A stretch of DNA of 64,000 nt from Micractinium sp. NFX-FRZ (GCA_029339195.1 JAPTJF010000168.1:54069-118068); one strand, 5' to 3'. Shown: positions 1 to 11,275, numbered from the stretch's first letter. Numbers and translations: made by a program. Notes: generated by a model from the sequence alone, not told the origin.

Positions 1-617
1 AGGTCACACCCGTACTTGCGCGCGTAGCGCAGGTACACCTGCACGCAACGTGGAACAGGCACTGGCAGGGAGGCTGAATCACGGGCTGTATCATGAGGCG
101 GCAAGCTGGCGGCAAGCTGGCGGGCAGACACCCCAGGCGGACTGGGCGGAGGGCGAAACTGAACCCGGCCTCACCTCGGCTGCTGGCTCGCTGGGGCTTA
201 GCAGCGTGCCTGCTGCATCCACCAGGAGACCCCTGAACCGTGGCATGAACTGCAGGGAGGAAGGGGATGGGGAAGGGGTGGAGCGAGCCCCGCCGACGGC
301 AGCCCGCCGGCCCGCCCGCCCTGCTGCGCCGTCGCAGCGCTGCGCCCCGGCTTGACACACCCCAATCACTCGCACGTGCGCACCTCCCACATGGGCGTCT
401 GTGCCTGTGGGCCCCAGGCCGCTGGCTGCTGCTGCTGGCCGTGCCGATAGGCCTGTGCGAGTGCAGGCTCTTCCGCTGCTGCTGCTTTGTTAAAGCTACG
501 GGGCGTCAGGGCGGTGCCCGCTGCTGCCAGTAGTCTCTGACCGGCCACGCAGACGCATGCCGCTGCCTGTCTTGCTATCATTTGGGTCAGCACGCTGCTG
601 GCCACCTGAGGGAACAT
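1..617 (-). CDS. HAD-superfamily hydrolase, 5' part (cut by left edge)
   Basis: Three exons are visible: 617-384, 249-175 and 38-1 (the last continues past the edge). Both junctions are phase 0 with GT-AG ends. The second exon reads FMPRFRGLLVDAAGTLLS, which matches HAD motif I (hydrophobic stretch, D-x-x-GTL), and joins to VYLRYARKYG, the usual start of the cap region of HDHD3-like proteins. The normal motif I is DxDGTL or DAxGTL; here it is DAAGTL, as in the plant HDHD3-like group. Residues 1-78 are Ala/Gln-rich with scattered Arg and few acids until the end, which fits an organelle transit peptide (inference). Start chosen at the first ATG (617); the longer open frame upstream begins only with GTG. 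It is divergent from the BNR gene at 868, with about 250 bp between the two ATGs. Substrate unknown. Confidence 0.75.
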
Positions 618-867
618 AATGTGCGGGTTTCTGGCCACTTTGGCCGCAAAGATGGTGTTTGCGTGGCCCCTGGAAGGGGTTGATTGCGCTACAAGGGCCC
701 CAAGCCAGCTCTTTCACCCACCCTGCGCGCTGCGGCGGCCACCGTGGCAACAATGCAAGAAACTGTCAACCAATCGGCCTGAAAGACCTCGTGTAGCTGC
801 TCGGGACAACACTGCGGTCTCGTGATGCAGCCTGATTAGCACCCGACACCGCCTACCAGCTCCCAAG
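618..867. promoter_or_regulatory. Shared upstream region of the HAD and BNR genes
   Basis: This 250-bp stretch lies between two divergent ATGs and must hold both 5' UTRs and both promoters, or one bidirectional promoter. I see no clear TATA box. The role is inferred from layout only. Confidence 0.45.
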
Positions 868-2696
868 ATGGCCGGCCCACTCTTGGGCACCAGCAGCGGC
901 GTGTATGCTCTGGGTGGATCCAAGGCCGCTCTCGTTGGGCTGCAGGGCCAATTCATCACACATTTGGCGGCCAGCCACGCTGCAGTAGCCGCGGCAGTTC
1001 CAGTGCCGGCACACGTCCACCGGTGAGTGCCGCTCGTCGGACACTGTTCACACAGGTTGAGCTGCAGTGCAGTAGCGCTGGTGAGCTGCAGCCTTGTGCA
1101 CCAAATACTCTGTGGTCCCTGCATGTCTACACCCGCCTGCAGGATGTACCCCGCAGACCACGCCCCAGCAGCCCCCCAGCTGAGCGGCCTGCACCTGCTA
1201 CTCCCCACCAGCAGCAGCGGCAGCGGGGGCGACCCGCCTGAATACAGCTCACAGCACGTGTGGGCTGGAGATGCACGCTCCTGCTGCATCTGGCAGCATG
1301 AGGGCGCTGGCACCACAGGAGGAACCATTGATGTTAAAAGCACCAGTGCCAGTGGCGCTGCTTCCTCGACCTGCTGGGGCCTGGCCGTAGGCAGCGAGCC
1401 GGCTGATGTGTTCGTGAGCCTGGACGGCGGCAGCAGCTGGTCCGGCGGCACCGACAGCTTCGCATCAGCCCCCAGCCGCCAGCAGTGGAGCTTCCCAGCG
1501 CCCCCCCATCAGCCTCACGTGCTCAGCCTCGAGCGCTGGGCGCCGTCGGGAGGTGGCCAGGGCGCCGGCGGGGCACGGCTGGTGGCGGGGATCGAAGTGG
1601 GCGGGGTGCTGGTAGGCAGCGAAGAGGCAGCTGGGGACGGCAAGTCATGGGGGGAGAGGAACACGGGGCTGTACACAGATGTGCACTCGTGCAGGCTGGA
1701 TCCACACGACTCCCACCACTGGCTGGCGGTTACAGGTGGGGATGTGAGGGAGCACAGGCGCCGCTGTGGGAGCAGCAGGGGCGCCAGCCCGTGCTGTTTT
1801 GGTCAGCTGCATCCTGCGAGTGACAGCCCAAGCGCTATGCTTGCCGGCTGGTATGCCCGCGCTCAGCCTCGCCACTTGCCCTCCCCGCCCAGCAGGCCGC
1901 GGCTTGTACGCCACGCACGATGCCGGCGCCAGCTGGCGGGCGCAGGGCAGCTGGGCTGGAAAGTACACTGTCGGCCTGGCCTTCAACCCGCAGCGCAAGG
2001 TGAGCACAAAGGGCCTCCAAAGGATAGGTGGAGGGGTGCTCAAGCCTATCAGCTTGCAGACGGACAGCTGGCAGGGTCAGGCGCTCTCTCCCGTTCATGA
2101 GAAACCGACACAAGGCAGCATGCAAGGCAGCAGCCAACTTGACAAGATCAAGCAGCGACAAACTTTGCCTGTCTGCCTGCCTGCCCCTGCTCGCGTGCCA
2201 CAGGGAGAGGTGATGGTGGCTGCCGGTGACCGCCCGCCGGCCATTGGGGCACACGTCTTCCACTCCACTGACGGCGGGGAGAGCTGGCAAGACATCACTA
2301 CTACTGTGACAGCCAGCGAGTGTGCTCAGGTGGGCGGTGGTTTTGTGCGGGCAAGGAGGGGCCTTGCGCCGCCGTGCAACTGCAGGCGCTGGGAGGCTGC
2401 ACCCGGGTGCCGCCCTTCCGTTGAGACCAAGCGCTGCTGGGCACCGCCACCGGCGCTGGCTTCCCCTCCCACCTCCTCACTGCCCCGCCCTGACCCTCCC
2501 TCCTGTGCAGGCGCTGGGCGGCCGCACCCCTGTGCCCTTCTTCTGGCAGGACCAAGCGCTGCTGGGCACCGCCACCGGGCACCTGCTGGGAGCGGCGGAT
2601 GCGGGGCGCAGGGAGTGGCGCGTGCTGGCCAGCCTGCCGCACCCCATCCTCTGCATGGCGGCACCGGGGCAGAGCCCCTCTTCTGTGATGCACTGA
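868..2696 (+). CDS. Asp-box (BNR) repeat beta-propeller protein
   Basis: Five exons: 868-1022, 1143-1735, 1896-1999, 2204-2329, 2511-2696, giving 387 aa; all phases agree. Three Asp-box motifs (S/T-x-D-x-G-x-x-W) are visible: SLDGGSSW near residue 140, THDAGASW near 256 and STDGGESW near 304. Each is preceded by a short strand such as VFVS, LYAT or VFHS. Asp boxes sit in beta-hairpins of sialidase-type propellers and of HCF136/Ycf48-like and VPS10-like folds; the blade spacing here suggests a small propeller, but no catalytic sialidase residues can be assigned. No signal peptide is obvious, so it may be cytosolic. The first junction (1022/1143) is the least certain: the protein from about 52 to 90 is low-complexity. 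The intron 2330-2510 contains a decayed copy of the last exon's start. Ligand and role unknown. Confidence 0.7.
2385..2460 (+). repeat. Decayed copy of the start of BNR exon 5 inside intron 4
   Basis: Positions 2385 onward repeat the first ~75 nt of exon 5 (2511 onward), including the preceding CAG acceptor, with scattered mismatches. The best block is the shared ACCAAGCGCTGCTGGGCACC. Read as an exon, the copy hits TGA after 12 codons, so it is non-functional as coding sequence but is a decoy acceptor. Confidence 0.85.
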
Positions 2697-3638
2697 CTAG
2701 CTTCACTCAGGTGCAATGTATAGTTTCATGCCTGCACCGTGCTCGTCTACCTACCTCTTGGCTTGGCTATCCTGCGGGGCCGACACCTTTCCTTACGTTA
2801 AGCATAGACACACACGCATGTATATGCTGATTTTGCCTGCTCCTGATTTGCCCACTCAGGGGGCCCCACCTCGCTGGACCAGCCCTGCTCGCCGCCTGAC
2901 CCGTCCCTCTGCCTGACTGCCTCGCGTAACCAGCAAGTAAGCATGACGACTCTGTGTGCACACTGGCCACATGTGTACAACTATTTCCAGTGAGGCAATG
3001 TGAACAGAAACATGCTTAAAGTTTTGAGACAACCCTTTGGAACGCGCTGGCTCCCCGACCTCCCGGCAGACAGGGGGGACTTGGTGAACTGACGGTGTGT
3101 GCCAGGGCTGGGACAGGCTGCCGCCCCACCCCTTGTCACCAATGCACCTTTGGAAGCAGCTGCCTTGACTCCAGGAAGGCAGCCACCTGTACAGAAAGCT
3201 TGTCTGGAGGCAGGGCTGCAACACGGCGGGCGCTGCGTTCAGAGAAAGCGGCACCCGGCCGCATGCTGAGTGCACAGGGCCGCTGCGGCCACTCCAGCGC
3301 CCCCCCGCTTCAGATGGGTCACTCATCCTTCTGCCACCCCAGCTGCTGCCACAGCTACTTGCAATTGCCCCTCAGTGTGTGGCTGCTGCCCTGGCTCGTT
3401 CGAAGCTGGTGGCCCAGGACCGCCAGGCGGCACATATGAAAGGCAAAGCGCAGGGAAGTGGCCAGAGGCTGTAGCCTAGAGATTTAGAGCGGCAGCCATA
3501 GCCTGGGGTCCCCTTCTGGAGGGAACGGCGGCGCCATGCGGCGCAAGCGTGGCGCTGCCAGAGGGGCGCCCTTGAACCAGCCGGTGAAACTGGTCACCCT
3601 TTTACTCCCGTCCCCCGCCGCACGCATCTGGTGTCAAG
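2697..3638. other. Intergenic region, no convincing gene
   Basis: It holds the 3' UTR of the BNR gene and the upstream region of the next gene. Open frames on both strands are Cys/Pro/Ala-rich with no recognisable family. A short frame near 3360-3470 has a Cys-rich, Gly/Pro-rich stretch that faintly recalls the Cys-rich modules at 49-56 kb, but it is too short to call. Confidence 0.5.
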
Positions 3639-6600
3639 ATGTCCAGCCGTCCAAAGCGGGAGCGCAAGGCGCCTGAGCGCTTCGGCAAGTTTGCTCCTCA
3701 AAACGAGGTGGTGAGTTCAGCAGCCTGAGCCCGCACGCTTCGCTGGAATCGGCTGGAAAAGCTCGGACAACGCTGAGCCGCCGCCGCCTCTCCCACGCAG
3801 GAGCTTGCGTCGGAATCAGAGGAGGAGGCGCCGCCTCGCCGGCGGGCGCGGCGGGCGGCCGCCAACTCCGACGAGGCAAAGCCAGCAGCCCATGGGGCCT
3901 CCTCAAGTGCTGCCGCAGCAGCTGCTGCCGGCGCAGGGGCCTCTGACTTTGAGGACAGCAGCAGCGAGGAGGAGGACCAGCAGGAGGATGGGGGCCAGCA
4001 GGCGGCGGCGGGGCAGGGCGGCGGCGGGAAGCGGCCGCGCAAGGTTGTGGCCTACGTGCCACAGCCGCCCGCCGAGCCCCGCTCACGCGGCGACGTGATG
4101 AGCCTGCTGTTTGCCTGCCCTGCGCTCATCGGTGAGCACAGCGGGTGCCAGGGCTGCGGCTGCTCTGTGGTGTGGCAGCACCGCCAGGTGGCCTGGCCTC
4201 ACTGCCCTTGCATCTCTCATGCCGCTGCCCCTCATTGCGCATGCCGGCCCTTGGCAAAAGACATTGTGTGCTGGCTACCAGCCGCCCTCGTGCTGACCCG
4301 CCTTGTGGCACCCTCTGCTCCTCCCTCCACCGTCCAGGCCCAGCGCTCTTGCCACTCCTTTACTCCTGAACTGCCTCCCTTCTTGCCGCCCTTCCTGCCT
4401 GCCCCTTCCTGCCCCAGACTCGCTGCTGGAGCCAGATGGGCTGCGCACGATCACCCTGGTGGCACGGGACGCCGCCAACCTGGCAGCCGCGCTGGGCGCA
4501 CGCTCTGCCGACGTGGCGGGCATGTGGCACCAGCTGGCGCGGCACTGCGACCCGCGCCTGGCGAGCAACGCCACAGCTGCTGAGGGTGGGCGGGCAAGGG
4601 GTGGGAGGGTGGCCAGGCTGGTGACCAGGCTGGTGGTGAGGGCAAGGAGGCACGTGCTGCACCAAGCCTAACTTTGGCAGCCTTGAGGCTGGTCACTCAT
4701 CTGTCAGATCAGGTACTGTTCGCCCCTGTCAGATCAGGTACTGTTCACCCCTCCAACACTGCTGGGGCCTCTTACCCTCTCGTCCTGACACATCCCCCTC
4801 TCCTAGTTGACTCACCTCATTCATGCCATCCCCACCGCCCACCTGCCCCTGCCGCCTGCCCGCAGCGCTGGCGGTGGTGCGGCAAGCCACCCGGGCCGAC
4901 CCCGCCCGCGCGCAGCGCATGAGCACCAGCAGCGCGCAGAGCGAGTACCGGGTGGGCAGGAAGGAGCTTGAGGTGGGCGGGGTGGGGGTGGGTGTGGGGT
5001 GGGTTGGATGGTTGGGGGTGGAGGGAAAAGCTGGGAGTGCAGGGAAGGGAGTGGGGCGGGTTGAAGGACACGGGAGGGGTGCCTGGCAGCTGGGCAGGAA
5101 GGAGTCGACGTGAAGTGACGTGGGAGGTGGCGGATGGGGGCAGGCAGGCAGATAGGCAGGCAGGCAGGCATGGCGCGCTGTGCAGCCGTTGCCGCGCCAG
5201 CCTGAGTGCAGGACAGCTGAGCAGGTGGTGAAGCGCAATCAACCAACACACCTGGCACAGAGTGTGCCTGGGAGCTGTTGACACTCGCTCACGCACTTTG
5301 CACGCCTCCCCACCCTCTCCTCCCTACCTTCCTCTTCCATCACCACAGGGCCTGAAGTACACCATGCGTTGTAGCCACAGCTACTGGGCCAACTCCGTCA
5401 AAATGTGAGCAGCAAGCTGGGGAGCGTTGCCAAGGCGGGAGCTGCACCAGCCACGCGACGCCCCTGCACACCGCCTGCCGCACACTGCCCGCCTGCCCGC
5501 CCTCTTGTGCCCCTTCATCCCTCACCTGTCCAGCACAGGCTGCCCGCCTCAAGCCCTGCATGTGATGCCCACCCTGCTTTGCCAGTTGCTGCTGACCCGC
5601 TGTAGCCAGGCACATTGACCCTCCCCCTGCACCTCCCCTCCCCAGGTCCACCAATCTGGTTGACCTGTGACCACACCACAGTGAACCCTCACCCCTCAAC
5701 TCCCCTTGCCTCCCCTTTCCGTACCCCCAGGTTCACCAAGCTGGATGTGCTGGCCATCGCGCACCACAAGTATGGGCACGTGGCAGTGCTGGAGGCGGCA
5801 CTGGCAGAGGTGGGTGCCAGTGGGGGGTGTTCAGCGCTGGAAGGGCTTGGGTGGGCGAGGCGGGCAGGCTGAACAAGGGCTTGCTGACAAGATGAGGGAC
5901 AGCTGGGACTTGAGCGTGGCGCAGCACAGGCTGCCGCTCTACACGTGTTGTGCAAGACATGAGGCGCAGTGCAGTGTGGAGTTTGAGCAGAGGTAATATA
6001 CCAGCGCTGAGGGAGGGTGCAAGAATTCGAACTGTGTGGCCTTGCGTGTTGCAGGCCAAGGCCAAGAGCGCCAAGTCAAAGGAGGCGCGGGAGGGGCGGG
6101 CTGAGCAGCGCAAGTGAGTGGGCTTAGTAGGCGGGGGCAGCCGTGGGCGCTGGTTTCTGTGGTGAGGGGCATGCAGGGCGCTGCTGCCAGCAGGTACAGA
6201 GGGGCTAGCGAGAGCTGAAAGCAGTCACTGTTCCCGTCCTCTTCTGCCGCCAGCCCTCTGACACTGCGTGGCACCGTGGTGGGGGCACCACATACACAAG
6301 CGGCCTCCAACACCCGATGCCGCATCCAGCTGGCGCCTCAGTCTCGCCTCCCACTGCACGCATCCCCCGCCCCCGCTGCAGGCATGAGCTGGGCAAGGCT
6401 CTGGCCAAGGCGGGGCTGGAGGGGCCCACCTCCCGCAGGCACGGCCGCCAGGCCAAGCGTGAGATCAAGGCCTACGTCAAGGCAAGCAGGGACTTGCTAC
6501 CGGCTTCTGCCGCCTGTTCCCATAGTTGCTGCTCCCTCCTCCTCCTCCTCCTCCTCAACGCCGCTGCTAGCACACCACTTGCCTGCCTCCCTGTGCTGCC

Positions 6601-8861
6601 GCTGCTTCAGTCTGCCCTCAGAAGACGCATGCGCAGTCTGCCTGCCTGCTCGCCTGCCTCAGGCCCCGCTTGCAGAAGGGCGCATGCAGCGCAGCCGCCC
6701 TTTTGTTGCCACCATTGCCGCTGCCCCCAGCTCTGCTAGTGGAGACTGCTGACCTTCACACTTGCCTGCCCTACCCTGCCTGCAGAAGGGCGTGGGCAGC
6801 GTGGCTGCCACCGTGGCCGCAGTCAAGGAGGAGACGGCGGCAGAGAGCGCCAGGCGGCAGCGGCAGCAGGAGATGGCAAAGCGGTGAGGAGGAGGAGTTT
6901 GTGGGCAGAACAGGGCAGCTGGTGGGTGGCGGCGGCGGGTAAGTGGGTGGATGGCAAGCTACCCATGGCCTGGGATTCCAGCCTGTGCTTGGCAAGCTGG
7001 CATGCGCTTCGCTGCCCTCCCACTCGCCAGGCCACCTCACCAGCCGGTTGGTGCTAGGTCTGGTCCACTGGCGAGGCCTCTACCTTGCCACTCTATCGAC
7101 TGCCTCCCCCATCCCAACCTTCCCGTACCCATCTGTGCAGTCTGCAGGAGGAGGGCCTGAGCCAGCAGCTGCACAGCGCCGCTGCCCAGGCGTACATCAA
7201 CGGCAGGGGCGGGGGCGGGGGCGGCAGCATGGAGGAGGTGGTGCAGGGGCTCAAGGGAGAGCAGGAGGCGCAGCAGGCGCGAGCTGCCCGCCACGCCCGC
7301 CTCACCGAGCTGCTCACAGCTGAGGGCCTGCAGGAGTACCTGCCAGCAGCGCCCGTCTACTACGTGGCCTATCATGGGGGTGAGATTGAGCCAATTGGAG
7401 TGCTGTGTGTTGGCTGGGGGCCTCTGCATCTGCAAGTGCGCATGCTGCACATGTGTGCCCTTGAGGCATTGGCCCGGGAGCCGGGCCTGAGAGCCTGCTT
7501 TGCCTGCTCCCCTGCTCCCCTGCCCTCGTGCCTGCAGGTGGCTACCACGGCCACAGCCGCGTGCCCGGCATGGTCGCCTACATCCGAAGCGGGGATGGCA
7601 GCGAGGAGGCGGGTGAGTGCATGGCATTGGCCGCTGGCTGCTGCCAGCGGAGTGGCTGGGAGAGCAGTGGGCAGAGCTGAGGGATGCGTGAGGGAGACGG
7701 TGTGGCACACAATATAGCGCTAGGAGAGCAAAGAAGCGGTGAACCGGTTAGGGACTTGAGGCTTCTGTCGCCAATGCCCCTGCCCTGCCCTGCCAGACCG
7801 GTGCCAACATCCCGTGACAGCCTCCCTCGCATGGCCGCACAGTGCCACCACCGCTTGCCTCTGCCCCGCGCCATGCACTGCAGTGACGGCAGCTGTACGG
7901 AAGCTGCATGCAGAGGAGCAGGCCCGCGCACAGCGCAGGGCCACCCTGGCTGAGGCGCTGACTGCCGAGGGTCTGCAGCAGTACAACACCACTGCCCACC
8001 TGCCAGCTGTGCACCTTTTCGTGCACGAGGGCGTGGGCACAGTGGAGGCGCTGCTGGAGTCGGCACGCCAGCTGCGGGAGCAGGACCAGGCGCGGCAGGC
8101 CCGGACCGCCCGCATGACTGAGATGCTGGCAGCGGAGGGCCTGGAGGGGTACGATTGCACCTACCTGCTGCCCGGCCTGAGGGAGTACGTGAGCCATGGC
8201 ATGGGCAGCGAGGAGCGGCTGGTGCAGCGTGCGCGTCAGCTGCGTCACGAGCTGCAGGCGCGGGAGGAGCGCGAGGCCAGCCTCGCAGGCCCGCTGGCAG
8301 CCGAGGGCATCCCAGTTGGGCAGTACAGGCACGTGCCTGCGGTGGCGTTGTACATCCAAGCAGGCAGGGGCACGCAGGACGAGGGTGAGCGGGCGGTGGG
8401 AAGGGTGGGGACGAGTGCAAAGGTGGAAGTGAGCGGGCGGTGGGAAGGGTGGCACGAGTGCGAAGGTGGAGGCGCCGGCTGTTGCGCTGCCATGTACCCC
8501 ATGCGTCTGCTCCACGCGGCGGAATGACGTTTGTGGTGTGTCTGGGTGGTGCGCCGACCCCGCTTGATATGACCCCTTGCCCGCTGCAGCGCTGGCGGCG
8601 GCGCGCGGGGAGCACCAGGTGGCACAAGCCCGTGCGGACCGGCGCCAGCAGCTGGGCCAGCTGCTGGAGGCTGAGGGGATGACGTTGGTAGAGTGGGAGC
8701 ACCGGGTGCCAGGCATGCAATCCTTCCTGTATGCGGGCACTGGCAGTGCGGAGGAGGCGGTGGCACAGGCATTGGCGTTCCGGGGCGCATTTGGTGCCCA
8801 CGGCATGGAGCAGTATGCTGGGGAGGACTCTGATTCGGAGTTCTACTGGGGAGGACTCTGA
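3639..8861 (+). CDS. Nuclear-looking protein with XPA-like middle region and C-terminal ~56-aa repeats
   Basis: Thirteen exons: 3639-3710, 3801-4131, 4418-4585, 4866-4951, 5349-5404, 5731-5809, 6055-6113, 6382-6481, 6786-6883, 7141-7379, 7538-7612, 7884-8384, 8590-8861; 711 aa, all phases compatible. The N-terminus is basic (KRERKAPERFGKF) and then acidic (DFEDSSSEEEDQQED), typical of nuclear proteins. The segment around residues 245-330 (YTMRCSHSYW ... LDVLAIAHHKYG, followed by a charged helix) weakly resembles the C-terminal part of XPA-type proteins; this is a guess. From about residue 385 there are five copies of a unit: an Arg/Gln-rich helix, a L-x-x-AEG[L/I/M]-x-x-Y core, then P-x-[V/L/M]-x-x-[Y/F]-x-x-x-G-x-G. 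I do not recognise the repeat family. Intron 8 uses a GC donor (6482). The last codons were altered by a 28-bp duplication. Confidence 0.8.
5141..5170. repeat. CAGG tetranucleotide repeat in an intron
   Basis: About seven CAGG units interrupted by one GATAGG. Similar CAGG/CCTG tracts occur in other introns of the window (41,866; 43,587; 52,950; 61,735). Confidence 0.9.
6669..6725 (+). repeat. Decayed copy of exon 9 start inside intron 8
   Basis: The stretch beginning TGCAGAAGGGCG repeats the acceptor and first ~45 nt of exon 9 (6780-6830), then diverges. It supplies a decoy CAG acceptor about 110 nt before the real one. Confidence 0.65.
8384..8470 (+). repeat. Tandem duplication covering the exon 12 donor site
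   Basis: A ~45-nt unit beginning GTGAGCGGGCGGTGGGAAGG is present twice, at 8385 and 8429. Both copies start with a GTGAGC donor. Use of the second would add 44 nt and shift the frame. Confidence 0.85.
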
Positions 8862-8875
8862 TGGGGAGTTCTACT
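8819..8875 (+). repeat. 28-bp tandem duplication across the stop codon
   Basis: Two 28-bp copies differ at two adjacent bases. In the coding frame the first copy encodes GEDSDSEFY; because 28 is not a multiple of three, the second is read out of frame and ends at CTC TGA (GGL stop). In its own frame the second copy would encode GEDSDGEFY followed by TGA, which is presumably the older ending. Confidence 0.9.
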
Positions 8876-9896
8876 GAAACAGAAACAGCTGAGCTCCCGT
8901 AATCATTAGAGCGTGCTGCTTGCAGCCTTGTGATTGCTCTTATAACTTTCATGACGCACCCAACTGGGTGCTTGCATTTCTGCTGACCTGCGTGCGTTCT
9001 GTGCCACAAAATGCGAGTGGCGCCCGGGTGCCAGCAGCACAGCAGGTGGGCCATGGGACAGCAGTGGAGTAAGGAAGGGGAGGAGGGGCTGCACATGCTG
9101 AGTGCCAGGGAGAGCTTTCGGGGCCACATGGCCAGGTGAGGAGGGTGGCGAGTGGTAGGCAGCCATCGCGCCAGGCTGGCGGCGCTGATGGAAGAGCACT
9201 AGGCTGTGCGTAGCTGTGGGACGAGAACAGCTGCTGTTGGCACCTTGGTGGGTGGCATCGGCGCACGTTACGGTCTCGCACTGGCCTCCTACGTAAAACT
9301 GAAAGCCCCGGCATTTGGCTATTCGTAGAGCGCTAGTGCAGCGGCGCCAGGGCGGGGTCGAAGCGGACAGCGCTGGTGGGCTGTGCCGCATCATGGGCGG
9401 CTTTGCACCATGTTTAGGCACCCACCAACATGCCACTGGTCCAGAGGGTGGTGTTCAATACATTGGGTGGACATTGAACCCTGCTGGTGGGTGCAGTAAT
9501 GAGAGTAGATGGGAAGACGGGTGGTGGGGAGCAGGTGACAGCGGTAGGCAGCACAGCGAAGCATCAGCGCTTCCTCCGGACGCTCTCCTGATGTGGCTGC
9601 TGGCGCCAGCTGCTGGCACCGTTGCACACAGCTGAATCATGGAGCTGGAGGCCCTGCCTATGGCGCCACACGCCGGCGAACGACGCGTGTGCATCAGCCC
9701 CAGCGACTGAGAACATTCGAAACAAGTGTACATCAGCACAACTTTCCACCTGGCGGCTGGAAAGGCAAGGGCCCGCTTCTCGCCCTCATGAGGCCCGCGC
9801 CTCCTCCAACCATGCACTCTCTCCCATTCTCCTCACATCCCTCATTACCGCCCCCCACCGCCCCCTCCACCCACACACGCCGCCCCTCTACACACA
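8862..9896. other. Intergenic region upstream of ELIP
   Basis: About 1 kb with the 3' UTR of the repeat protein and the ELIP promoter. The last 100 nt before the ATG are C/T-rich, as in many 5' leaders. Reverse-strand open frames are not protein-like. No TGTAA signal was noticed close behind the upstream stop. Confidence 0.5.
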
Positions 9897-11275
9897 ATGG
9901 CCATCGCTATGCAGACCTCTTTCCTGACCAGCCTGCGGGCACCCGCTGCCCGCGTCCAGCGGCAGCAGCAGCGCCGCAGCCTGGCTGTGCGCGCCACCAA
10001 CGAGGAGGCCCCCTCCACCAGCGAGCCTGCCACGCCCGTGCCCGAGGTGCGTTTGTGCAGTTTGCGCCACAATATAGCGGCTGGCTGTTCGCACATGCAA
10101 CGTGCCAATGATTTCAGGCCGCCTCGCTGCAGTTGTGTGGTTCGGGTGTGGACCATCCGTCATTGGTGCTGCTCCACTGGTGCCGCCGCACTGCCGCTCT
10201 GTCCCCCTCCTACCCACCCACCCCACCCCTGCTGCTTCCTTTGGCTGCAGATGAAGGAGGCTGCTGCGCCCAGCCCCATCAACCAGGCCGCCGCAAAGGC
10301 CGCAGCCATGGCGCCCTCCACCCCCACCTGGGCCCGCCCCGACCAGTCCACGAGCCTCGGCGCCCTCATGGCCTTCTCCGGCCCCGCACCCGGTACGCAC
10401 TTCCTACCACCCTGCACCCTGCTGGACAGCCTGCACCAATGGGCATGCCCTGTCCCACTGCCAACTGTTTGTGTGGCTCATGCAAAGTTTGTTGTGGCTG
10501 TGACCGGGGCACCTGGCCCCGCCCACCGACCCAGCCCACCCGCGTCCCGCCCCCGCTGCACCCCCTGACCTGCCCCCCTTTCCTCCGCCTTTCCCTTCAC
10601 TCTGCAGAGCTGATCAACGGCCGCCTGGCCATGCTCGCCTTTGTGGCCGCTCTGGGCGCTGAGCTGTCGTCTGGCCAGACTGTGCTGACCCAGCTGGCAG
10701 AGGAGCCCACTGGTGAGCCTGCACCCCACCTCAGCCTACCTGGGGGGTCCGTCAGCGTCAGTGTGTGTGTGTGTCTTGTCTGCTGAGGAGTCGCTCAAAC
10801 CCCTCCCCGAGGTTGCTGTGCCACCGGTGTGCCTCTGCGCCAGCCAGCCACCCACATGCATCCTCTGACCGAGCCCACCGCCCCCTGTCCCTCCCCGCTG
10901 CAGGCGTGGTGCTGGCCGCCGTGGCCTTTGCCACCGCCTCCCTGATCCCCATGCTGGCCTCCTCCAAGCGCGAGGCCTTTGGCCCCTTCACCCCCGCCGC
11001 CGAGATGCTCAACGGTGAGCCCCGCACTGGGCCTTGGCAGGCAGTGCACTTTGCTGCGTGTCTTTGAGTGTGCTGGCACCTCCGCCTCTGGAGTGTGTGC
11101 TCGCAGCCTCACACATGCGTGCCTCACTGCAGCGGCCACCCCACTTCTCGCCCACACGACGCTCACCAAGCCCTCTTACCCTGCCTCCTCCCCTCGTCCT
11201 GCAGGCCGCGCTGCCATGATTGGCTTCGCCTCCCTGCTGATTGCCGAGGCGGTGCGCGGCTCGGCCCTCTTCTGA
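9897..11275 (+). CDS. ELIP: Early light-induced protein (ELIP), chloroplast
   Basis: Five exons: 9897-10046, 10251-10392, 10608-10712, 10904-11014, 11205-11275, giving 192 aa, the usual ELIP size. Residues 1 to about 32 (MAIAMQTSFLTSL..., many Ala/Arg, no acids) are a chloroplast transit peptide. The mature part has three membrane helices: helix 1 with the LHC signature ELINGRLAMLAF, helix 2 VVLAAVAFATASLIP, and helix 3 with EMLNGRAAMIGF. The E and N/R pairs of helices 1 and 3 are the conserved salt-bridge and chlorophyll-ligand positions of the LHC superfamily. Established role of the family: photoprotective pigment binding in thylakoids under high light. The third helix is split from the second by an intron, and three of the four introns are phase 1. 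A TGTAA signal lies at 11,650. Confidence 0.93.

Noticed and set aside
1023..1055. A 33-nt intron in the BNR gene (donor 1023, acceptor 1055)
   Set aside because: Too short to splice and it leads to a frame that ends without Asp boxes; the 1023-1142 intron keeps the correct frame.
2856..3326. A 156-codon minus-strand frame between the BNR gene and the repeat protein
   Set aside because: No family resemblance, and it lies in a stretch expected to be UTR and promoter.
3270..3479. Cys/Gly/Pro-rich frame resembling an ephrin-receptor-like module
   Set aside because: Only one incomplete CPG-like motif; the spacing does not match the modules at 49-56 kb.
6010..6050. GTTCGAATTC on the minus strand, like a tRNA T-loop
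   Set aside because: No flanking acceptor or D-arm stems can be formed; it is inside an intron.
7578..8801. A 407-codon open frame on the minus strand
   Set aside because: It is the antisense shadow of the exons of the repeat protein; the plus strand gives phase-consistent exons and a repeated domain.
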